Below, piece by piece: positions 1 to 6,143 of a DNA stretch of 8,853 nucleotides. This stretch comes from CAYHOI01 sp964358175 (lineage in GTDB: Bacteria; Margulisbacteria; Riflemargulisbacteria; GWF2-35-9). Made by a program: the position numbers and the translations under genes. Below the pieces are notes generated by a model that saw only the letters and a list, made by a program, of their open reading frames with translations, was not told where the DNA came from and did not search any database. Within the stretch, counting starts at the first letter, position 1, and each line of letters begins with the position of its first letter. Location: the NCBI GenBank assembly GCA_964358175.1, contig CAYHOI010000079.1, positions 1 to 8,853 on the forward strand. Direction: 5' to 3'.

Positions 1-290
1 CCTCCAAGAAATAACTGAGGCTCTAAGACCCATCGATTCCACTCATAATGGGTTCCCAGAATAAACCCTCCAATAAAATACCCGCCCCGCTCACCCGTCA
101 GCGCACCATATCCCGCCCCTCCCCAGTACCATTCCGGCGTGATAAATCGTTGATAGAGAAATCCACCGACCCCCATCTGTTCACCTGGCAACACCGTATA
201 CGATTCAAAAGTGATACTTTCAGCCGAAGGAACCTTGTATAATTTCAATTCTGAAGAAGCAAAGGTATACGAAAAGATGATACAAAGCAT
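1..290 (-). other. Signal-peptide-like and barrel-like segment in frame with the GT2; possibly a separate gene starting at ATG 290
   Basis: From about residue 224 of the GT2 frame the sequence reads KKHYLSFMLCIIFSYTFASS: two lysines, a hydrophobic core and a small-residue cleavage-like end, as in a signal peptide. What follows is rich in Gly, Tyr, Trp and Phe with alternating patterns (GGFLYQRF, YWGGAGYGAL, YFIGGFILGTHYEW, WVLEPQLFLGG), as in transmembrane beta-strands of outer-membrane proteins. GT2 enzymes do not normally carry such a tail. An in-frame ATG at 290-288 could start an independent secreted protein, although it would lack the lysines and has no good Shine-Dalgarno (AAGAAG lies about 15 bases upstream). 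The alternatives are a true fusion, or a lost or gained base near the T7 run at 312-318. The product family is not recognised, and the 3' end lies outside the window. Confidence 0.4.
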
Positions 291-980
291 AAAAGATAAA
301 TAGTGCTTCTTAAAAAAATACCAACTACTCCGAAACGCTTGCAGTTGAAGGCGCAGAGACTTTCGGGTACTTTGTCCTCCGAAATGAATGACCGTTATCA
401 ACGGTTCATAGAAGATCGGATACCCTCTTCGCCGAATGGTCTTGCATAAGTCCACATCTTCATTGTAGAAGAAAAAGCGTTCGTCAAAGCCTCCCAACTC
501 CAGAAAAAGCTCTCGTGGAATCAGCATCGCGGCACCTGAAACAAAGGAAACCTTAGAAGACTTAGTCCCTTTATACTGCCACCACCCCATCACACTGCCA
601 TACAACTGCGTAGAATGGTCTGGGTTCAGAAGTCTGGGCGCGATGATTCCGAAACGTTCACGTGAACAAGCCTCCTGATACAATGCCAGAAGCAGGTTGT
701 TTATCAGCAGCGTATCGCTATTGAGAAGCAGGAGATATTTCCCCTTGGCCTGCTTAGCCCCAACATTGTTCGCTCGTCCGAAACCTAGATTCTCTGCACT
801 TTGTATCCAATGCACCCCCTGAAGATGAGTAGGCTCAACTCGCAAAGAAGAAGCATTATCCACGACGATCACTTCATAGGACACCTCTCTTGTATACGCC
901 TGAATGCTTTGTATACATTGGCAAAGCAGATCCGGTGTATTGTAATGCACAATCACAACCGACAGGTCGATGCTACTCAC
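1..980 (-). CDS. Family 2 glycosyltransferase (rhamnosyltransferase-like) with an unusual C-terminal extension; 3' end outside window
   Basis: The frame opens with GTG at 980-978 and stays open to the window edge: 326 full codons, with no stop reached. Residues 6-220 are a GT-A fold family 2 glycosyltransferase of the WbbL/rhamnosyltransferase type. Visible motifs are VVIVHYNTPD (8-17), VVDNAS (39-44), NLGFGRANN (64-72), the nucleotide-sugar/metal motif NSDT (87-90), SGAAMLIPRE (148-157), GGFDERFFFYNEDVDL (163-178, with the catalytic-type ED pair) and HFGGQST (199-205). Such enzymes move a sugar from a nucleotide donor to a glycan acceptor at the cytoplasmic face of the inner membrane, usually in O-antigen, capsule or other surface polysaccharide synthesis. 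The donor cannot be read from sequence. GTG is the first possible start, because this frame has a stop at 990-992. The start overlaps the preceding lytic transglycosylase stop as GTGA, and no clear Shine-Dalgarno is seen. After about residue 228 the sequence no longer looks like a GT2 (see the separate entry for 1-290). Family confidence is high; donor and acceptor are unknown. Confidence 0.88.
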   Translation of the reverse strand, partial: MSSIDLSVVIVHYNTPDLLCQCIQSIQAYTREVSYEVIVVDNASSLRVEPTHLQGVHWIQSAENLGFGRANNVGAKQAKGKYLLLLNSDTLLINNLLLALYQEACSRERFGIIAPRLLNPDHSTQLYGSVMGWWQYKGTKSSKVSFVSGAAMLIPRELFLELGGFDERFFFYNEDVDLCKTIRRRGYPIFYEPLITVIHFGGQSTRKSLRLQLQAFRSSWYFFKKHYLSFMLCIIFSYTFASSELKLYKVPSAESITFESYTVLPGEQMGVGGFLYQRFITPEWYWGGAGYGALTGERGGYFIGGFILGTHYEWNRWVLEPQLFLG

Positions 981-1615
981 AAATATTGTTTAATTTTGTC
1001 ATAAACGCTAAGGATTCGATAGACATATTGTGTCGTCTTGGGACTAAAGCCACTTTCCTTCTTCCTCTTGATCGCATTTTCGCCCTCAAAATAGGAAGCG
1101 AGTGCGTAGGATACATCTCCTTTCCACATCACCAATAGACCTTTTATCATTAGGACAGATGCCCGAACATTTTGCTGGATGTCAAAAGGATCCTCCACCT
1201 TGTAGCTTCTCAAGTTAAAAGGCATTAATTGTCCAAGACCCTTAGCACCGGAAGAAGACACCGCGTTTTTATTAAATTCCGATTCAACAGCGATTACTGC
1301 AGTGATAAAAAGAGGATCAATATTATGCTCAGCACAATAATTGACAATATTCTCGGCTATAGACAATACATCGGCTAGGTAGACTTTTTTATAATTGTCC
1401 ATGATGTAACTGATAATCACCTGATAAGCGTTGAGATCTGCGGAGTTATAGGTCGGAATTTCAGACCCTGTTGGCAAATATTGATCACGAACGTTCATCG
1501 TACTCAAAAGAGGCGATGGCGCACTTTTCAACACCTGATAGGAAGGACTTTGCCCAGAGGATGAGAACATCGTGAAAATGACCATGAAAACAACAAAGAC
1601 GGACGCCCAGTTCAT
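977..1615 (-). CDS. Small exported lytic transglycosylase, SLT/GEWL family
   Basis: This 212-residue protein has an N-terminal hydrophobic stretch (about residues 5-18) followed by FSSSGQS, which fits a signal peptide or membrane anchor and periplasmic action. A low-complexity linker leads to a goose-lysozyme-like SLT domain at about 83-205. The catalytic glutamate is E111 in IAVESEFNKNAVS, followed by GAKGLGQLMP (123-132), the family signature. Such enzymes cleave the MurNAc-GlcNAc bond of peptidoglycan and leave 1,6-anhydroMurNAc ends. The usual AYNAG-type motif near the C-terminus is replaced by SYFEGEN (174-180), so the substrate groove differs from the norm there; the TQYVYRIL helix that normally follows is kept (195-202). 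The length is short, about a single catalytic domain plus a leader. The start is well supported by AGGAG nine bases upstream, overlapping the proS stop. The 3' end overlaps the GT2 start by four bases. Domain call is high confidence; activity and exact role in wall remodelling are inferred. Confidence 0.88.
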   Translation of the reverse strand: MNWASVFVVFMVIFTMFSSSGQSPSYQVLKSAPSPLLSTMNVRDQYLPTGSEIPTYNSADLNAYQVIISYIMDNYKKVYLADVLSIAENIVNYCAEHNIDPLFITAVIAVESEFNKNAVSSSGAKGLGQLMPFNLRSYKVEDPFDIQQNVRASVLMIKGLLVMWKGDVSYALASYFEGENAIKRKKESGFSPKTTQYVYRILSVYDKIKQYL

Positions 1616-1623
1616 AAGAGTCT

Positions 1624-1629
1624 ACTCCT
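1624..1629 (-). promoter_or_regulatory. Ribosome binding site of the lytic transglycosylase, overlapping the proS stop
   Basis: The coding strand reads TTAGGAGT before a nine-base spacer and ATG at 1615. The TAG stop of proS (1630-1628) forms the first part of this AGGAG, so ribosomes finishing proS terminate directly on the binding site of the next gene. It is the only strong Shine-Dalgarno at any junction in the window and it fixes the start of the transglycosylase. Confidence 0.7.
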
Positions 1630-3358
1630 AAGCTTTGAGTTCTGCAACAACTTTCAAAATAGTTTGGGCAAGTCTATCCACCGGAATATCTTCCTTCTTG
1701 CCTGAACGATAATTGAGCTCAACAAATCCGTCAGTCAATCTATTTCCAATAATGATCCGAAGCGGGGCTCCGATAAGATCGGCGTCATTAAATTTGACAC
1801 CCATTCGATCTGGTCGATCATCCCACAAGACATCCACTTGATTCGCTAGCAGCTCTGTATACAGGGACTGAGCAAGAGCCATTTGTTGGACATCATCCGA
1901 TTTAGCCACAATAATAATGATCTCAAATGGAGCAATTTTGATCGGCCACAGCGGGCCACGCTCATCATGGTACTGTTCAATGGCGGCCATAGCTGTTCGT
2001 CCTACCCCAATCCCGTAACACCCCATGATAAACACTTGCTCTTTGCCATGCTCGTCCAGGTAGACAGCATGCATACTCTCGGAATACTTGGTTCCCAATT
2101 TGAAAATATGGCCAACTTCAATGCCTCGTTCTTGCAGAAGATTTCCCTCAGAACATTCTGGACAACGATCCCCTACCCTGACAGTTTTCACATCCACAGT
2201 ATACTCGACAGAAAAATCACGCCCTGGATTAACTCCTTCATAGTGAACATCCCTCTTATTCGCTCCGGACACGCCATTGACAATGGATAACACAGAATCA
2301 TCTACAAGCAATTGAACACCCTCTGGCAACCCAACCGGCCCCAGAAAGCCTGAAGGTGATTGGAGTAAACGCTCAAGTTCCTCATCACTTGCAAGGGCTG
2401 TCACATGTGCACCCAAAACATTTCCGAGCTTGGTTTCATTGAGCTCAAAATCGCCACGTATACAAATGACTACGTAACTAAACTCTTCAATATCCACTTT
2501 GGACACATAGCGATAACAAAGCGTTTTGATCAGTTTATCCCTTCCAATTTTGAGGTATTCAGAAACCTCATCAACGGATCGTTTCTCAGGCGTTTTCACT
2601 TCATTCAATGGCTGAAGAACTTTATCAGACTGCTTTTCAACGATTGTCGAGGCCTTTTCAATATTCGCAGAATAGTCACATAATGGACAATGTATGATCG
2701 CATCTTCACCGGTATCTGCCATGATCATGAACTCCTGTGAGGCAGATCCCCCAATGGTGCCTGAATCTGCCTTCACAACACGAAATCTTAGGCCACATCG
2801 TCGATAGATAGCAGTGTAAGCGTTAAACATATCCTCGTAAGTCTGCTGAAGACTCGCCTCACTTGCGTGGAAACTATACGCATCCTTCATGGTAAACTCT
2901 CGCGCACGCATCAATCCAAATCGAGGTCTAATTTCGTCGCGAAACTTTGTTTGAACTTGATAAAGTGTTATGGGTAATTGTTTATAACTTTTGACATGAT
3001 GGCTCACCAGATCCACGATCACCTCTTCATGGGTCGGCCCGTAGCAAAACTCTCTCCCTGAGCGATCCTTCACTCGCAACAGCTCCTTGCCATACTTCTG
3101 CCATCTCCCACTTTTTTGCCACAACTCGGCCGGAATCATTGAGGGTAGAAAAACCTCAAGAGCCCCAGCTTTATTCATTTCATCACGGATAATCTGTTCA
3201 ATTTTACGGACAACCCGAAGTCCGAGTGGCAAAATGTCATATATTCCTGCTGCAACTTTGAGGATATATCCACCCCTCAGAGCCAGTCTCTGGCTTGGAA
3301 TCTCAGCATCAGAAGGAACATCACGAAGCGTCGGAACAAAAAAACGGGAGTAACGCAT
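1628..3358 (-). CDS. proS: Prolyl-tRNA synthetase, bacterial type with editing (INS) domain
   Basis: This 576-residue cytoplasmic enzyme charges tRNA-Pro with proline using ATP. It is full length for the bacterial ProS type (about 570 residues). Class II motifs are visible: motif 1 around AAGIYDILPLGLRVV (36-50), motif 2 with TKFRDEIRPRFGLMRAREF (137-155), and motif 3 with GCYGIGVGRTAMAAIEQ (446-462). The insertion domain that removes mischarged Ala-tRNA-Pro lies at about 225-400 and looks intact, with DKLIKTL (274-280) carrying the editing-type lysine, RGDFELNETKL (301-311) and VNGVSGANKRD (360-370). Cysteine pairs at CPLC (224-227) and CPEC (399-402) flank this domain, as commonly seen in the family. 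The anticodon-binding domain is about 475-576 (WDDRPDRMGVKFNDADLIG). The ATG start directly follows the aconitase TAA stop with no bases between and no strong Shine-Dalgarno, which suggests translational coupling. Nothing looks truncated. Confidence 0.98.
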   Translation of the reverse strand: MRYSRFFVPTLRDVPSDAEIPSQRLALRGGYILKVAAGIYDILPLGLRVVRKIEQIIRDEMNKAGALEVFLPSMIPAELWQKSGRWQKYGKELLRVKDRSGREFCYGPTHEEVIVDLVSHHVKSYKQLPITLYQVQTKFRDEIRPRFGLMRAREFTMKDAYSFHASEASLQQTYEDMFNAYTAIYRRCGLRFRVVKADSGTIGGSASQEFMIMADTGEDAIIHCPLCDYSANIEKASTIVEKQSDKVLQPLNEVKTPEKRSVDEVSEYLKIGRDKLIKTLCYRYVSKVDIEEFSYVVICIRGDFELNETKLGNVLGAHVTALASDEELERLLQSPSGFLGPVGLPEGVQLLVDDSVLSIVNGVSGANKRDVHYEGVNPGRDFSVEYTVDVKTVRVGDRCPECSEGNLLQERGIEVGHIFKLGTKYSESMHAVYLDEHGKEQVFIMGCYGIGVGRTAMAAIEQYHDERGPLWPIKIAPFEIIIIVAKSDDVQQMALAQSLYTELLANQVDVLWDDRPDRMGVKFNDADLIGAPLRIIIGNRLTDGFVELNYRSGKKEDIPVDRLAQTILKVVAELKA

Positions 3359-5287
3359 TTAGCTGGACTTCAGCGTGTTTAGTTTGCTTCCGGAATACAG
3401 ATAAGCCATCTCACGATCAGAGAAACTGGCCTGTGCATATATATCCCGCCCTGATACGACAAACTTAACTCGACCAGCCTTCAATTGAGAGGGGATATCC
3501 GTTACAGATATCTCCAGACCTTGCTCAAGAAAATCGTAATCGTCCTGAGCTTCAAAAGTCAAAGGAATAATCCCAAAGTTGATGAGATTGGCTCGGTGAA
3601 TGCGTTCAATACTTTTGACTAGGATGATCTTAACCCCAAGAAACATCGGGCAAATCGCCGCATGCTCTCGACTGGATCCCTGGCCGTAGCTTTGCCCCCC
3701 GACAACGATATTCCCATAACCCTCTGAACGATTGGTCTTGCAACGTTCTGCAAAGCTCGAATCAACATTCTTAAAAACAACTTCAGAATATTTCTCAATA
3801 TTCGACCGGTACTTCAAATAGGAGCCAGCAGGCATAATATGATCTGTGGTTATTTTATCCCCCACTTTGAGCACCACTCGCATTTTCAAGTTCGGCTCTA
3901 AGGACGTATTTACAGGAGGAGCCCCAATATTGGGTCCACGAATAATCATCACCCGCTCTCGCTCCTCGGGGGGCAGCGGAGTGATGATTAGTGACGAATC
4001 CACTCTGAAATGTTCCGGCTGATTAAAGAGGATCTTATCTGCGTCAAAGTATGATGAGGGATCCGTAATGACCCCATTGAGAGCAGAAGCCACGGCCGTT
4101 TCTGGACTCACTAGATATACTTGGGCAGATTCTGTGCCACTCCTCCCAAAGAAATTTCGGTTATTGGTTCTGAGGCTAACCGCGTTACTTGCTGGAGACT
4201 GCCCCATTCCAATACAGAACCCACAAGTAGACTCTAAAATACGTCCCCCAGACTCGACAATGGGCAGAAGCAGATTCTGCGCCATAATCATTTCCAAGAC
4301 TTGCTTCGATCCTGGAGCAACTCCAAAAGAAACCTCGGGATCAATCCGTCGATCTTGAAGCAACTTTGCGACCGTATACAGATCTTTATAGGAGCTGTTG
4401 GTACAACTTCCGATAAGAACCTGTTGAACGGCAAGCCCCGCAACCTCGGCGACCTCCTTGACCTGATCGGGTGAATGGGGACAAGCAATCATGGGGTTCA
4501 AGGTTGCCAAATCCAACGTCAACTCTTTGTCATACTGTGCATCAGCATCCGCCTGCAGATAGACCCAGTCCTGCTCTCTGCCTTGGGCGCGTAAAAAGAG
4601 GCGTGTTACCTCATCCGAAGGGAATACCGAACTAGTGACCCCCAACTCCGCCCCCATATTTGTTATGGTTGCTCGCTCTGGAACGGTCAACTGCGCAATA
4701 CCCTCGCCACCGTACTCCACGATAAAGCCGACATTTCCCTTGGTGGTCAAAATCTGTAGTATCTTCAGAATCACGTCCTTAGCTGTCACAAAAGGTCGTA
4801 ATCGTCCCACAAGATTCACTTTCATCACCCTGGGTGCAGGGAGGTAAAAAGGTCCTCCGGCAAGTGCAACAGCGACATCCAAGCCTCCAGCACCGATCGA
4901 GAGCATACCCATTCCCCCAGCCGTAGGGGTATGGGAATCGGAGCCCAGAAGCGTCTTCCCTGGACATGCAAAAGTCTCCAAATGCACCTGATGACAAATT
5001 CCGTTTCCAGCCTTTGAAAAGTACAGTCCGTACTTTTTTGCAACGCTCTGCAGGTATCGGTGATCATCGGCATTCTCAAAACCATCCTGCAAGGTATTAT
5101 GATCAATGTAGCTTACAGAAAGGTCGGTTTTGATCTGAGAAATACCGATGGCCTCTAACTCGAGATAAGCCATCGTACCGGTCGCATCCTGGGTCAACGT
5201 CTGATCGATACGAATGCCAATCTCATTTTGAGAGCCCAACTCACCCTCAAGCAAATGGTTGCTAAGTATTTTTTCAACGATATTCAT
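3359..5287 (-). CDS. Aconitate hydratase, short single-chain (Aquifex-like) type
   Basis: This 642-residue cytoplasmic 4Fe-4S enzyme interconverts citrate and isocitrate through cis-aconitate in the citric acid cycle. The three cluster cysteines are C295 in LIGSCTNSSY and C355 and C358 in ESTCGFCIGMGQSP. Other aconitase signatures are YIDHNTLQDG (60-69), GICHQVHLETF (96-106), LLGSDSHTPTAGGMG (113-127), RNFFGRSGT (377-385), and the C-terminal swivel domain with GDKITTDHIMPAGSYLK (476-492) and SYGQGSSREHAA (533-544). It is much shorter than AcnA (about 890) or AcnB (about 860) and matches the 640-660 residue type known from Aquifex and several other phyla. Related isopropylmalate and homoaconitate hydratases are usually split into two subunits, so aconitase is the best call, though a homoaconitase-like substrate cannot be excluded. 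The start codon ATG at 5287 has no Shine-Dalgarno; a candidate promoter lies just upstream. The gene abuts proS exactly. I give no acnA or acnB symbol because it belongs to neither class. Confidence 0.95.
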   Translation of the reverse strand: MNIVEKILSNHLLEGELGSQNEIGIRIDQTLTQDATGTMAYLELEAIGISQIKTDLSVSYIDHNTLQDGFENADDHRYLQSVAKKYGLYFSKAGNGICHQVHLETFACPGKTLLGSDSHTPTAGGMGMLSIGAGGLDVAVALAGGPFYLPAPRVMKVNLVGRLRPFVTAKDVILKILQILTTKGNVGFIVEYGGEGIAQLTVPERATITNMGAELGVTSSVFPSDEVTRLFLRAQGREQDWVYLQADADAQYDKELTLDLATLNPMIACPHSPDQVKEVAEVAGLAVQQVLIGSCTNSSYKDLYTVAKLLQDRRIDPEVSFGVAPGSKQVLEMIMAQNLLLPIVESGGRILESTCGFCIGMGQSPASNAVSLRTNNRNFFGRSGTESAQVYLVSPETAVASALNGVITDPSSYFDADKILFNQPEHFRVDSSLIITPLPPEERERVMIIRGPNIGAPPVNTSLEPNLKMRVVLKVGDKITTDHIMPAGSYLKYRSNIEKYSEVVFKNVDSSFAERCKTNRSEGYGNIVVGGQSYGQGSSREHAAICPMFLGVKIILVKSIERIHRANLINFGIIPLTFEAQDDYDFLEQGLEISVTDIPSQLKAGRVKFVVSGRDIYAQASFSDREMAYLYSGSKLNTLKSS

Positions 5288-5299
5288 AGGATAGGCAAC

Positions 5300-5328
5300 A
5301 TTTTAATCTATTTGAAACCTGAAGGCAA
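5300..5328 (-). promoter_or_regulatory. Candidate sigma-70-type promoter before the aconitase
   Basis: In the 49-base spacer between murI and the aconitase the coding strand shows TTGCCT (5328-5323), a 17-base spacer and TAAAAT (5305-5300). These match 4 of 6 and 5 of 6 consensus bases at the ideal spacing. The -10 ends only 12 bases before the ATG, so the transcript would have a leader of about five bases, in line with the absence of a Shine-Dalgarno. In AT-rich spacers such matches also arise by chance, so this is a weak call. Confidence 0.28.
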
Positions 5329-5336
5329 GAAACTTC

Positions 5337-6143
5337 TCAGACCCTCACCAATTGATAGGAGTCGAATTTAAAGCGTGTTGCGTTTTGAATCAGTGCTGGA
5401 TCCTCCTGGGTATAGTAGAAAGTCTGTATAGGTTTCTGCTTGTTCTTGCCAATAATCTCCACATATTCTTTCACTCTCTCCGCAACAAATACTGCCGGAT
5501 CGATAATCTTTGAAGCGGGAAGAATCCTGGCGATTTCTGCTGCTAAATAGGGGTAGTGAGAACATCCCATGACAAGATATTCGCAGTCTGCTACAGCAGT
5601 TAGGTAGGAAGACAAAACTTCCAAAAGGGACTCATGTTGTTCGATTGCTCGTGTTTTCAGGTCAGAACTAAAGATCATTTGCTCAATAAGGGGAACCAGT
5701 TTTGGGCAGGCTTGCTGATGAACGATCATCTGTTTACGAAAATTTAAAATGGTACGAACATAGGATTGAGAGTCTACCGTTGCCTGCGTCGCAATCACCC
5801 CAATATTGCTATAAGCAGGAAGCCCCTGTGTAAACCAGAGTCCATCCAACAACATATCCGCAAAGGGTACAGGATAATGGATCTTGTTGTGTTCTAAGGC
5901 AATGGAGGAAGAGGTGTTACACGCGATCACAATGAGCTTTACTTCCTCCCGGAGTAAATACGTGATGATTCGGTCATTGATTTCTAATATTGATTCAGGT
6001 TTCTTATCCCCAAAAGGTTGGAATGAATTTCCTGCCACATAAACAAAGCTCTCTTGCGGGAGCCACTTTCGCAGCTGCTTTAAAACTGTAAAACCCCCGA
6101 TACCGGAGTCAAAGATTCCTATGGGACGTGGGTCACTTCTCAT
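5337..6143 (-). CDS. murI: Glutamate racemase
   Basis: This 268-residue cytoplasmic enzyme converts L-glutamate to D-glutamate for the peptidoglycan stem peptide, without a cofactor, by a two-cysteine acid-base mechanism. The N-terminal signature GIFDSGIGGFTVL (9-21) contains the D12-S13 pair. The two catalytic cysteines are C75 in VIACNTSSS and C194 in MGCSHYPYL, with H196 beside the second. ACPKLVPLIEQ (145-155) carries the conserved glutamate, and GVIATQATVDS (115-125) is the usual mid-protein motif. Length is normal for the family. One motif is unusual: the loop usually seen as DxxxxPYG reads GNSFQPFG (38-45), so the leading Asp is Gly and Tyr is Phe. The second-cysteine motif has Ser where Thr is common. 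The gene starts inside the end of the amidase gene (11-base overlap), so the two are probably translated together; only a weak GAAG precedes the ATG. A related amino-acid racemase is the main alternative, but gene context supports MurI. Confidence 0.94.
   Translation of the reverse strand: MRSDPRPIGIFDSGIGGFTVLKQLRKWLPQESFVYVAGNSFQPFGDKKPESILEINDRIITYLLREEVKLIVIACNTSSSIALEHNKIHYPVPFADMLLDGLWFTQGLPAYSNIGVIATQATVDSQSYVRTILNFRKQMIVHQQACPKLVPLIEQMIFSSDLKTRAIEQHESLLEVLSSYLTAVADCEYLVMGCSHYPYLAAEIARILPASKIIDPAVFVAERVKEYVEIIGKNKQKPIQTFYYTQEDPALIQNATRFKFDSYQLVRV

Noticed and set aside
48..242. 64-codon plus-strand frame near the low-coordinate end
   Set aside because: It is antisense to the open minus-strand GT2/tail frame and is Pro/Arg/Ser-rich without motifs.
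801..1138. Two plus-strand frames of 67 and 82 codons across the transglycosylase/GT2 junction
   Set aside because: Both are antisense to two confidently assigned genes and have no initiation signal or recognisable domain.
1883..2290. 135-codon open frame on the plus strand inside proS
   Set aside because: It lies wholly opposite a well-supported proS, has no recognisable motif or Shine-Dalgarno, and reads like antisense of the synthetase.
4288..5106. Minus-strand frames of 66-93 codons in other phases within the aconitase
   Set aside because: They overlap the aconitase coding frame with its cluster cysteines intact, and their translations look like shifted-frame noise.
5288..5336. murI-aconitase spacer as a rho-independent terminator or riboswitch
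   Set aside because: No GC-rich stem with a following T run is visible; the spacer is only 49 bases, too short for a riboswitch, and contains only partial direct repeats around GTTTC.
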